From an uncultured Azospirillum sp. (GTDB lineage Bacteria > Pseudomonadota > Alphaproteobacteria > RF32 > CAG-239): 10,630 nt of DNA. Below, piece after piece: positions 1-6,504 of this stretch. The position numbers were made by a program, and so were the translations under genes. A model generated the notes under the pieces. The model saw only the letters and a list, made by a program, of their open reading frames with translations, made no database searches and was not told the DNA's origin. Location of the stretch: contig UQMA01000039.1 of assembly GCA_900542055.1 (NCBI GenBank), positions 1-10,630 of the forward strand. The letters run 5' to 3'. Within the stretch, counting starts at the first letter, position 1, and every line of letters begins with the position of its first letter.

Positions 1-146
1 TTGTTATTATAATAAACCAGCAAAGGTTTATCATTGGCAATAAATTCGGAGCAGAAGCTCAAAATCATAACAAAAGCGAACAAAAGAGCCGACCAATAGG
101 CTCTTTTGTTTTGTTTAAACGCTTTTATAATTCTATTGCTTAGCAC
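1..146 (-). CDS. yejE: YejE-like ABC transporter permease, N-terminal part, cut by left edge
   Basis: Only the first 48 codons lie in the window. They read as a GTG start, a short basic segment (IIKAFKQNKRAYW), one hydrophobic helix at about residues 19-36, then the signature FIANDKPLLVYY. As I recall it, Escherichia coli YejE has the same layout (RRGYWSLWIF followed by ELIANDKPLLVRY), so the match covers the true N-terminus. YejE is one of two inner-membrane permeases of the YejABEF ABC importer for oligopeptides and microcin C. The GTG at 146-144 is chosen because an in-frame TGA lies directly before it, AGAGGA lies five bases upstream (152-157), and the resulting N-terminus has the family length. 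It overlaps the preceding gene by 14 bases in another frame, which suggests translational coupling. The reading frame is open to the edge. The family call rests on about 35 aligned residues from memory. Confidence 0.82.
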   Translation of the reverse strand, partial: MLSNRIIKAFKQNKRAYWSALLFAFVMILSFCSEFIANDKPLLVYYNN

Positions 147-2232
147 TCAAATCCTCTTCAGATACAGGTTCTCTGCTCATTTTGGACAATGATTCCACTT
201 TTGTTTCAGGAGCGACTTTTATTTCTCCTTTCATCATATGGAGATTATCCAATTTTTTTTCTTCAAGCGGAGGCAGTTCATCGGCAGAATGTTTAATCAC
301 AATTTCTTCCGGAGGTAACCCTGTTGCTTTTTCAGGCAGGTTTGCCAAACTTTGAAAATTATTTTGATTCCACATTCTAAACCAATCGACATATTTTTGA
401 TAGGCTTGTTGAGCTGATGTATTTGTGTAAGCCACAGAATTTAAATGGTCGCGAATGGCTTGTTTGGTTGTTTTTGAAGAGCTAACGCCTTTAAATTCCT
501 CACATTTTTTACCATTGAATTGCTGGTTTATAATGTCGGGAATTGAACAAACCGATTTGTTGATGGTAAAACGATGTTGTTCAGGCATATAAACAGCGGC
601 AGTAGCCATTTGCCCGTTTAAAAAGTTTTTCACCAAAGTTGCGTCTTTATCGCCTAACAAGTCATCCATACCGTTCAGTCCCTGAATAACAATGGTTGCG
701 TTGGCCAGTTCTCCTGATTTTTGCAGATTTTGCATAAATTGGCTCAATTTTCCAAACAAGCACATCGTTTGGCGAAAATAAGCATTGCGCTTTTCAATAA
801 CGCGATTTCGTCCAACCCAAAGCTGGTTGTTTTTCGGCAGCCAACTGTTTATGCTTTTTAATTTGCACATATCATCATAAACAAAAATATCTGACGGCAT
901 ATCGAGGAAAACAAAATAAGCATTGTCGCCGCGATCTTGTTCGATATGTTTCATTACCAAATCCAATGTTTTGAGCGAATTAACCGCATAAATATTTTTA
1001 TAGCTCATTCCGGCAATAGGCGTAATATCAGGATTATAAAAAGTTTTTAAGCGATTGTAGAGAGTTTCGCCCAAATATTCAAACCAATTGGTACTTTCCA
1101 GCCATTGCGCTATTAAAATTTCGGTTCTGTCAAACACCGAATACAATGGGCTGTCCAATATCGCAGGATTTGTTATTTTTGTAACGCAGCGGAACACATT
1201 GTTTTGATTGTTTTTACGGCAGAGATTGATACCGTGTGATTGATAAGCACTGATGGCATATCCGTCATTTTTCAGGCGGTCAATCATAGCGCTGTTTTTT
1301 AAATAAGCTTCAAAATCATTGCGTTTCTTAAATTGCCAGTAGCTGTCTTTCATAACTTGAGTTTGCAAATTTTCAAGATTATTTTCAGGAACTGCATAGT
1401 TCAAACTGTCAGCGGCGTTGACATAAGGATTACGTCCGCCGACATAGGCGTTCGGAAATAATTTGAAACCAAATTTTGCATAAAAGCCGAGCATAACCGA
1501 ACTTAACTGGTCACGATAAATTTTTCCGGCTTCATTATCTTCCAGTCCGGCAATATAACCATAAGCTGGTGCGTTAGGCAGCATAATATTAATAAATTTT
1601 TTGCCTTTTTCAGAGCTGGTCGAAGCGCCGGCATTTTCTTCTATTTCAAATTCGGGTTTTTCATAATTTTGGTGCAACAAAACGGCTCCGAAAGCAAAAG
1701 CCGCCGCACAGGCAAAGAAAAAACGAATTTTTTTATTGCTGAAAAACAATATTGCAAAAGCAATAAGAGCCAATCCTAATGAAATGTATGAAGCTGAATG
1801 TCCGGTTGTCAAAGTTGCTGAACTGAAATTTGCAAATTGGCTGAACATTGCTGTTCCGAACATATACATAATTCCTGCAGTTAATAAACTTAGCAGCAGT
1901 ACAAAACCGGATAAGCAAAAATAAATTACAGCCGTAACTGCTCCAATAATGACTAAAGATGTCATAATTTCAGGTCGCAGCATTGGAAAAGCACTGTATA
2001 TATTGCCGGCTCCGGATGAAGCGTATAGCACAAAATCAATAGCTAAAAGCGAAAAGCCTATAATCGTAAAAAAGATTAAATTCAGCCAATAATATAAAAG
2101 GGTGTGTTTTTTTACTTTACGGCGTTTATAACGCGGCGCCGGCGGAGCTGAAACCGGAGCCGGTTCACGTGACGCCGTTTTTTGTTCTGCTTCTGAATCA
2201 AAACTTGGTTCTTGACGGTCAAAATAGTTCAT
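133..2232 (-). CDS. Inner-membrane protein with degenerate periplasmic alkaline-phosphatase/sulfatase-like domain
   Basis: This is a 699-residue protein. A cytoplasmic Pro/Ala-rich tail ends in a basic patch (RYKRRKVKK, 34-42). Five predicted transmembrane helices follow at about 45-71, 88-108, 110-130, 149-165 and 168-187, which puts the large C-terminal part in the periplasm. Residues ~210-580 follow the order of membrane-bound sulfatase-like proteins: a KFINIMLPNAPA strand (211-222), FPNAYVGG (259-266) where the nucleophile loop should be, GYAISAYQSHGINLC (324-338), YFVFLDMPSDIFVYD (439-453) and ATIVIQGLNG (512-521). Active members usually carry a GDHG-type motif at the last site; here Asp and His are Leu and Asn. 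I infer a non-catalytic domain. The five-helix plus periplasmic-domain plan resembles YejM/PbgA, EptA and LtaS, but I see no direct orthology. I start at ATG 2232 because AAAAGGGG lies five bases upstream; an upstream in-frame codon at 2274 has no such site. The last ~60 residues look disordered. Confidence 0.72.
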   Translation of the reverse strand: MNYFDRQEPSFDSEAEQKTASREPAPVSAPPAPRYKRRKVKKHTLLYYWLNLIFFTIIGFSLLAIDFVLYASSGAGNIYSAFPMLRPEIMTSLVIIGAVTAVIYFCLSGFVLLLSLLTAGIMYMFGTAMFSQFANFSSATLTTGHSASYISLGLALIAFAILFFSNKKIRFFFACAAAFAFGAVLLHQNYEKPEFEIEENAGASTSSEKGKKFINIMLPNAPAYGYIAGLEDNEAGKIYRDQLSSVMLGFYAKFGFKLFPNAYVGGRNPYVNAADSLNYAVPENNLENLQTQVMKDSYWQFKKRNDFEAYLKNSAMIDRLKNDGYAISAYQSHGINLCRKNNQNNVFRCVTKITNPAILDSPLYSVFDRTEILIAQWLESTNWFEYLGETLYNRLKTFYNPDITPIAGMSYKNIYAVNSLKTLDLVMKHIEQDRGDNAYFVFLDMPSDIFVYDDMCKLKSINSWLPKNNQLWVGRNRVIEKRNAYFRQTMCLFGKLSQFMQNLQKSGELANATIVIQGLNGMDDLLGDKDATLVKNFLNGQMATAAVYMPEQHRFTINKSVCSIPDIINQQFNGKKCEEFKGVSSSKTTKQAIRDHLNSVAYTNTSAQQAYQKYVDWFRMWNQNNFQSLANLPEKATGLPPEEIVIKHSADELPPLEEKKLDNLHMMKGEIKVAPETKVESLSKMSREPVSEEDLSAKQ
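152..157 (-). promoter_or_regulatory. Ribosome binding site that fixes the yejE GTG start
   Basis: Read on the minus strand this is AGAGGA, five bases before the GTG at 146-144. It lies inside the end of the upstream sulfatase-like gene, so ribosomes finishing that gene would pass directly over it. Confidence 0.65.
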
Positions 2233-2263
2233 ATTTGCCCCTTTTGCTATAAAATTTAAGAAA

Positions 2264-2291
2264 ATTATAACCAATATAACAAATATGATAA
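2264..2291 (-). promoter_or_regulatory. Probable promoter of the sulfatase-like gene
   Basis: On the minus strand there is a perfect TATAAT (2264-2269) preceded, after 16 bases, by TTATCA (2286-2291), which matches four of six positions of the -35 consensus. It lies between the rpsD terminator and the gene and would give a leader of about 25 bases. The region is very AT-rich, so a chance match is possible. Confidence 0.5.
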
Positions 2292-2300
2292 TATTTTAAA

Positions 2301-2336
2301 GTAAAAAACCCCAAGATTGCACATAATCTTGGGGTT
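2301..2336 (-). terminator. Rho-independent terminator of rpsD
   Basis: A perfect 12-bp stem (2307-2318 with 2325-2336, arm AACCCCAAGATT) closes a six-base loop. On the minus strand it is followed by a run of T (2306-2301). It begins 20 bases after the rpsD stop codon, so it should end the rpsD transcript and isolate the sulfatase-like gene. Confidence 0.9.
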
Positions 2337-2355
2337 AATTTCAGCTTTTGATCGA

Positions 2356-2970
2356 TTATCTTGAGTAGAACTCGATAACCATATTCGGTTCCATCAATGT
2401 AGCATAAGGAACATCATCAAACTTAGGAACAAAAGTATATTTTGCTTCCATTTTCTTGGTGTCTACTTCCAAATAAGAAGGAGCTTCATGCAAGTTTGAT
2501 TCAATAGCTGCCACAACCATAGCCATTTGTTTTGCGCTTTCTTTAACAGAAATAACATCGCCGGCTTTAACCATATAAGAAGGAATGTTAACTCTTTTAC
2601 CGTTAACCAAAATATGACCGTGGTTAACAAACTGACGTGCAGCAAAAATTGTCGGAACGAATTTTGCTTTGTATACCAAATTGTCCAAACGAGATTCCAA
2701 AATACCAATCAAGTTTTCAGCAGCATCACCTGTACGGCGGATAGCTTCGGCATAATATTTTGCAAATTGTTTTTCAGAAACGTTACCATAATAGGTTTTC
2801 AATCTCTGCTTAGCCTGTAATTGTGTACCATAGTCAGTCAGTTTCTTTTTTCTGGCACCATGCTGACCTGGACCATATTCACGTTTGAGCCAAGGGCTTT
2901 TCGGGTCACCCCAAAGGTTGGCTTTAAGACTGCGGTTAGTCTTTTTCTTAGCTTTTACAATACTTTTCAT
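2356..2970 (-). CDS. rpsD: 30S ribosomal protein S4
   Basis: S4 is a primary 16S rRNA-binding protein that nucleates assembly of the 30S body and helps form the mRNA entry site. The 204-residue length is normal. Visible hallmarks are REYGPGQHGARKKK (30-43), YGTQLQAKQRLK, YYGNVSEKQF, the S4 RNA-binding domain with RLDNLVYKAKF and ARQFVNHGHILVNGKRVNIPSY, and the C-terminal MEPNMVIEFYSR. The N-terminal region lacks the zinc-binding cysteines found in some bacterial S4 proteins, and the sequence pattern resembles alphaproteobacterial S4. The start at 2970 is preceded by AAGGG nine bases upstream. The gene stands apart from the usual alpha operon (no rpsK or rpoA beside it), follows a 136-base structured gap and ends at a strong terminator. 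In other bacteria S4 often represses its own translation, which makes the leader relevant. Confidence 0.98.
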   Translation of the reverse strand: MKSIVKAKKKTNRSLKANLWGDPKSPWLKREYGPGQHGARKKKLTDYGTQLQAKQRLKTYYGNVSEKQFAKYYAEAIRRTGDAAENLIGILESRLDNLVYKAKFVPTIFAARQFVNHGHILVNGKRVNIPSYMVKAGDVISVKESAKQMAMVVAAIESNLHEAPSYLEVDTKKMEAKYTFVPKFDDVPYATLMEPNMVIEFYSR

Positions 2971-3007
2971 TAAATTTTTCCCTTAAAATTAGGTTTTACA
3001 TTATTGT

Positions 3008-3080
3008 CCCGGTAGTTTTCGACTGCAATCAGCCGAAACGGGGCATAAAAGCCCACATTCCCAGAAGTGTCTGCACTTTA
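3008..3080 (-). promoter_or_regulatory. Structured 5' leader upstream of rpsD, candidate regulatory RNA element
   Basis: On the minus strand, in transcript order, I see a hairpin AAGUG-CAGA-CACUU (3078-3065), a GGGC/GCCC hairpin with loop UUUUAU (3054-3041), and a nine-pair hairpin UUUCGGCUG-AUUG-CAGUCGAAA with one G-U pair (3038-3017). The CCCG at 3042-3039 can instead pair with CGGG at 3011-3008 and enclose the third hairpin. This shares CCC with the second hairpin, so the two states exclude each other. The element ends about 25 bases before the rpsD ribosome binding site. No T-run follows any stem, so it does not look like a terminator of the DUF502 gene. AT-rich sequence just upstream (3080-3105) could hold a promoter, but no clean -35/-10 pair is evident. 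The function is inferred; I do not recognise a named RNA family. Confidence 0.5.
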
Positions 3081-3106
3081 ATATAAATAAAATCAAAAAG
3101 CAAGTA

Positions 3107-3832
3107 TTATTTTGTTTGCTTTTCAATTTCATCAGGGGCGACAATTCCGCCTGAAATAATAAATTTCAACGCTTCTTCCACGCTCATATTCAAAAAGACA
3201 ACATCTTTTGTCGGAACAAAAATAAGAAAACCTGATGTCGGATTAGGGGTAGTCGGAATAAAAACATTAACCATATCTTGTTGCAAAACATCTTTTACCT
3301 CGCCTGCGGTATCAGTGCTTACCAAACCCAATATCCAAATTCCTTTGCGAGGATATTCCAAAAGTACAACTTTTGAAAAAGCTGAGGTCGAATCAGACAA
3401 AAATGTTTCAAACACTTTCTTTAAAAGTGAATATACCGTTGAAATTAATGGGATTTTTTTTACAATCCAATCGCCAAGTCGAATAAAAAATTTACCGACA
3501 AAACCAGCTGCAAACATTCCAATTAAGGTCATAACGGCAATCAAAACAATAATTCCAAGCCCCGGAATAGTTACCGGCAAATCATTATAATATTCTTTTA
3601 GACGCGGCGGCAGTAATTTTCCAACGCCGCCGCCAATCCACAAAATAACTTTATATGCCACATAAAAAGTCATTGCAACCGGCGCGGTTACCAAAATTCC
3701 GGTGAAAAAGTAAGCGCGCAATTTAGCGCCTAGTTTCATAAAAACATGTTTTTCGCTTTTTATGACATTTTGGTGTATTTCCTTAATTCTTTCCGCTCGT
3801 TCCAGCACCTGTTTTGAATGTTTTTTTGACAT
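3107..3832 (-). CDS. DUF502 family integral membrane protein
   Basis: This 241-residue protein matches the DUF502 family, known in plants as LIKE-COV; its molecular role in bacteria is not established. After a basic N-terminal segment come two hydrophobic regions: LRAYFFTGILVTAPVAMTF (about 38-56, running on to ~67) and PGLGIIVLIAVMTLIGMFAAGF (about 89-112). Then follow family signatures: KKIPLISTVYSLLKKVFETF, VVLLEYPRKGIWILGLVS, VFIPTTPNPTSGFLIFVP and MSVEEALKFIISGGIV. The length is normal. The ATG directly abuts the TAG stop of recJ (zero-base gap), with GGAG six bases upstream inside recJ, so the two are probably translated together. Confidence 0.93.
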   Translation of the reverse strand: MSKKHSKQVLERAERIKEIHQNVIKSEKHVFMKLGAKLRAYFFTGILVTAPVAMTFYVAYKVILWIGGGVGKLLPPRLKEYYNDLPVTIPGLGIIVLIAVMTLIGMFAAGFVGKFFIRLGDWIVKKIPLISTVYSLLKKVFETFLSDSTSAFSKVVLLEYPRKGIWILGLVSTDTAGEVKDVLQQDMVNVFIPTTPNPTSGFLIFVPTKDVVFLNMSVEEALKFIISGGIVAPDEIEKQTK

Positions 3833-5599
3833 CTACAACTCCATTGCGTCTTCAATAATAAATTGTGTTTGATTGCGTCCCTGCCAATTATCACGGCGCA
3901 ATACGCCAACTAAGTTAAAAGATTTTCCGGCACCATTTAACAGGGCTTTTCCCAACTCATTGTCCACACAGCGAAAAGCCATAGATTTCAGACTTCCGCC
4001 GTTTAATGAGCTTAAAAAACAACGAATATGCCCTGCTCCCACTATATCTGATTTGGTCAGCAATGCGTTGGCTAACATCAGACGCGGTTCCGAATTGCCG
4101 GCTCCGTATGGTTCTAAACTTTCAAGCTGTGAAATAAAATCCGGGGTTGCGGCTGAAATATCAATGCTTCCGTCGATTTCTAAAACCGGAGTTAAAGTTT
4201 GCCCTGCCAAACTATTTTGAACATACTGTCCGGCAAATGCGCGAAATTCTTCGATTTTATCTTCTTTTAAAGAAAAACCGGCAGCCATAATGTGTCCGCC
4301 GCCTTTGGTCAAAAGGCCTTTTTCTTTGGCGGCCATAATCAAAGCGCCTACATCAACCCCCGAAACAGAGCGTGCAGACCCTTTGACTTCATCAGCTTCA
4401 ACCGACATTACAAAAGACGGAAGATTGTAGCGTTCTTTCAGTTTGCCCGCCACAATGCCGATAACCCCTTGATGCCAATCGTGCCCATAAACAAAAGCAA
4501 TAGGATAATCCTGAGGTCTGCCTTCCAAAATTTCTATTGCCTGCAACAAGACATAAGCTTCTATTTCCTTGCGCTGAGCATTATATCCGTCCAGTTCGGC
4601 AGCCAGTTTAGCTGACAAAAAAGCGTCATGACAGCACAAAAGTTTGTTGCCCAATGATGAGTCGCCTACCCGACCGCCGGCATTGATACGCGGTCCTAAG
4701 ACATATCCTAAATGATAGCTTGTCGGAGTTTCGTTTATGCCGGCCTTGTCAATCAAAGCTCTCAATCCCAAATTGTGCCTTTGTGACATAATGGCTAACC
4801 CTTGCCGTACAAATGCGCGGTTAAGTCCCAACAAAGGAACCACATCGCAAACCGTTCCCAAAGCGACTAAGTCAAGCCATTGTTTTAAATCGGGCTCTTT
4901 ATTGTTTTTATAAAAACCGCGGTTGCGCAAACATCTGTTTATGGCGACAACGGCCAAAAAAGCTACACCCACTGCCGCCAGATATTTCAAATATGGATAA
5001 TCGTCGCTTTCGTCCAACCGTTTTGGGTTTACAAGAGCGTAAACATTTGGCAAACGTGCTTCAGCTTCATGATGATCAAAAACAATTGCCGGTATTTTAA
5101 GCATTGCCACATAGTCAAAAACTTCAAAAGCCGTTGTGCCGCAATCAACGGTCAACACTAATTCAGCTCCTTCGGCAACAAAAGCGTCTATTGCCTGAAC
5201 GCTTGGACCATAGCCCTCTTCTCGTTCAGGAATATGAATTAAAGGTTCTGCACCGACACTTTCCAGAAACAAGCGTAAAACCGATGATGAAGTTGCTCCG
5301 TCAACGTCATAATCACCGATAATAGCTATTTTTTGTTTGGCAATAATTGCATCTGCAATTTTTTCCGCTGCTTTTTCCATATCCTTGAGAACATAAGGAT
5401 CGGGCATAAGGTTTTGCAGTTTTGGATTCAGAAAAGCAGGAATATCATCTATATTAATATGTCTGCCGATTAATATTTTGGCAATAAGAAACGGGAGATT
5501 GTATTTTTGCACAGTCATTTCGACTAAACGGTCATCAGGAGCCAAAAATTTCCAGATATTACCGCCAAGTGATTTTTTTGTTGAAAAATCAATCTCCAC
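3833..5599 (-). CDS. recJ: Single-stranded-DNA-specific exonuclease RecJ
   Basis: RecJ is a cytoplasmic 5'-to-3' exonuclease on single-stranded DNA that serves recombination (RecF pathway), base excision and mismatch repair. The 588-residue length is normal. The DHH phosphoesterase core shows IIGDYDVDGATSS (DYDVDG 96-101), LVLTVDCG (148-154) and FDHHEA (DHH 175-177); LGPRINAGGR (301-310) follows. The DHHA1 part shows GHDWHQGVIGIVAGKLKERY (372-391), GSARS (407-411) and GGGHIMAAG (433-441). The C-terminal ~120 residues correspond to the OB-fold DNA-binding domain. All the metal-ligand motifs I can check are intact. The start is GTG at 5599, with AAGGA nine bases upstream; the ATG seen just upstream is closed at once by a stop. 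It sits 25 bases after the OmpA-like gene and abuts the DUF502 gene, so the three probably form one operon. Confidence 0.97.
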   Translation of the reverse strand: MEIDFSTKKSLGGNIWKFLAPDDRLVEMTVQKYNLPFLIAKILIGRHINIDDIPAFLNPKLQNLMPDPYVLKDMEKAAEKIADAIIAKQKIAIIGDYDVDGATSSSVLRLFLESVGAEPLIHIPEREEGYGPSVQAIDAFVAEGAELVLTVDCGTTAFEVFDYVAMLKIPAIVFDHHEAEARLPNVYALVNPKRLDESDDYPYLKYLAAVGVAFLAVVAINRCLRNRGFYKNNKEPDLKQWLDLVALGTVCDVVPLLGLNRAFVRQGLAIMSQRHNLGLRALIDKAGINETPTSYHLGYVLGPRINAGGRVGDSSLGNKLLCCHDAFLSAKLAAELDGYNAQRKEIEAYVLLQAIEILEGRPQDYPIAFVYGHDWHQGVIGIVAGKLKERYNLPSFVMSVEADEVKGSARSVSGVDVGALIMAAKEKGLLTKGGGHIMAAGFSLKEDKIEEFRAFAGQYVQNSLAGQTLTPVLEIDGSIDISAATPDFISQLESLEPYGAGNSEPRLMLANALLTKSDIVGAGHIRCFLSSLNGGSLKSMAFRCVDNELGKALLNGAGKSFNLVGVLRRDNWQGRNQTQFIIEDAMEL

Positions 5600-5624
5600 T
5601 TAAAACATTCCTTATTAGAAAAAG

Positions 5625-6341
5625 CTAGTAGCTGATATAAATTTCAGCGCGACGGTTCAGGCGTTCGCCTTCAGGCATAGCCTCGCTGAACAAAGGCCGG
5701 CTGTCGGACAAAGCTTCAATAACAATATTTTCTTTTTTAACACCGGCGCGGCGCAAAGCTTTAGCCACATTTTCAGCGCGCTGTAATGAAATTTTGAAAT
5801 TAATCGTTTTGTGGGTGACAATATCCGTATCTTTGGTGCGGCTTGAAGAAAAACCGTAAACACGGATTAAGGCGTTATGTTTCTTAGCTAAACGTGCAAT
5901 TTTTGCAATTTCGGCATTATATGACGAACTAACTTCAGCTCCGCCGTCGGCAAATAAAATGTTACCGATTTGATAGTTTACGCTAGGTGCAGCTTTTGGA
6001 GCCTGTTGACGGATAACGGGAATATTTTTCTTTTTTGATTTAGCCACCGTTTCGTTCAATTTTTTAACCGGTTCTTTTGCTTTTACGGCTGTTGCCGGTT
6101 TTGCGTCTTCTTTCAGTTCAGGCATAACCGGAACTTTGGCAATGGTTGTTGTGGTTTCGTTTTTATCATAGTTAGCATTTTTATGATCCGAAACAATAGT
6201 TTTTCCCGCAACCAACTGGTGAACAGGCTGATAATGTTCTGTTTCTTCGGCCGCTGTTTTTTTTGCAGGTTCTGAAGACGCGCAGGAAACAGCAAACAGG
6301 CAAACAGATGCCAAAGCGGCAAATTTGAAAGTATTCGACAT
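5625..6341 (-). CDS. OmpA/Pal-like lipoprotein
   Basis: This 238-residue protein begins with a signal sequence and a probable lipobox AVSC (Cys20). Ala at -3 is less usual than Leu, so lipidation is likely but not certain. Residues 21-120 are a Lys/Ala/Pro/Thr-rich linker with little predicted structure. Residues ~121-238 form an OmpA C-terminal domain: NILFADGGAEVS, an AEIAKIARLAKKH helix, RVYGFSSSRT, NFKISLQRAENVAKALRRAGV, and a closing LNRRAEIYISY. This domain normally binds the diaminopimelate residue of peptidoglycan and tethers the outer membrane. The TD of the usual GYTD motif is replaced by SS (164-167, GFSS), so the Asp ligand may be lost or moved to the DTD at 171-173, while the Arg of SLQRAENV is kept. 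It is not clearly Pal itself, as no tolB neighbour is present. AAGGGA lies eight bases before the start. It heads the recJ operon. Confidence 0.9.
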   Translation of the reverse strand: MSNTFKFAALASVCLFAVSCASSEPAKKTAAEETEHYQPVHQLVAGKTIVSDHKNANYDKNETTTTIAKVPVMPELKEDAKPATAVKAKEPVKKLNETVAKSKKKNIPVIRQQAPKAAPSVNYQIGNILFADGGAEVSSSYNAEIAKIARLAKKHNALIRVYGFSSSRTKDTDIVTHKTINFKISLQRAENVAKALRRAGVKKENIVIEALSDSRPLFSEAMPEGERLNRRAEIYISY

Positions 6342-6367
6342 AGATTTTATCCCTTTATGGTAACAAA

Positions 6368-6396
6368 TTTATAATGATTCATAGCTTAATTATCAA
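6368..6396 (-). promoter_or_regulatory. Probable promoter of the OmpA-like lipoprotein-recJ-DUF502 operon
   Basis: On the minus strand TTGATA (6391-6396) and TATAAA (6368-6373) are separated by exactly 17 bases. Each matches five of six consensus positions. The predicted start near 6361 leaves a 20-base leader containing the ribosome binding site. An overlapping alternative, TTGTCA-17-TATGAA, lies slightly upstream. Confidence 0.55.
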
Positions 6397-6443
6397 ACCT
6401 TGACAAGACTAAAATTATAAAGTTTGAAAGTTTTTAAAAAGCG

Positions 6444-6472
6444 TTGTTTTTGAAAAAATATTGATATATTAT
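6444..6472 (+). promoter_or_regulatory. Probable promoter of the DUF192 lipoprotein gene
   Basis: TTGTTT (6444-6449) and TATTAT (6467-6472) are separated by 17 bases. The predicted transcription start near 6479 leaves a short leader of about 25 bases with AGGAGA before the ATG. It is divergent from the promoter at 6368-6396, with about 50 bases between the two -35 boxes. Confidence 0.5.
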
Positions 6473-6504
6473 AAAGTACAGTTTTGATAATAGGAGAATT
6501 GAAC

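Noticed and set aside
81..108. A perfect 10-bp inverted repeat (CAAAAGAGCC with GGCTCTTTTG) followed by T-rich sequence, resembling a terminator for the sulfatase-like gene.
   Set aside because: It lies within the yejE reading frame and encodes the conserved NKRAYWSALLF segment; a terminator there would cut off the coupled gene. Its U-run is also interrupted.
2140..2180. GC-rich inverted repeats including GGCGCC and CACGTG.
   Set aside because: They fall inside the Pro/Ala-rich N-terminal coding region of the sulfatase-like protein and are explained by its codons.
3082..3110. A promoter for rpsD in the AT-rich stretch before the leader.
   Set aside because: Several -10-like words (TATATT, TATTAA) exist, but none has a credible -35 at 16-18 bases, so I could not support a specific site.
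3873..4220. Plus-strand open frame opposite recJ (115 codons), and similar ones at 4292-4615 and 8936-9253.
   Set aside because: They are antisense shadows of well-supported genes, with no ribosome binding site and no recognisable protein features.
6484..6504. A TTG start seven codons upstream for the DUF192 lipoprotein.
   Set aside because: It would place the ribosome binding site AGGAGAA inside the coding region and add acidic residues before the signal peptide.
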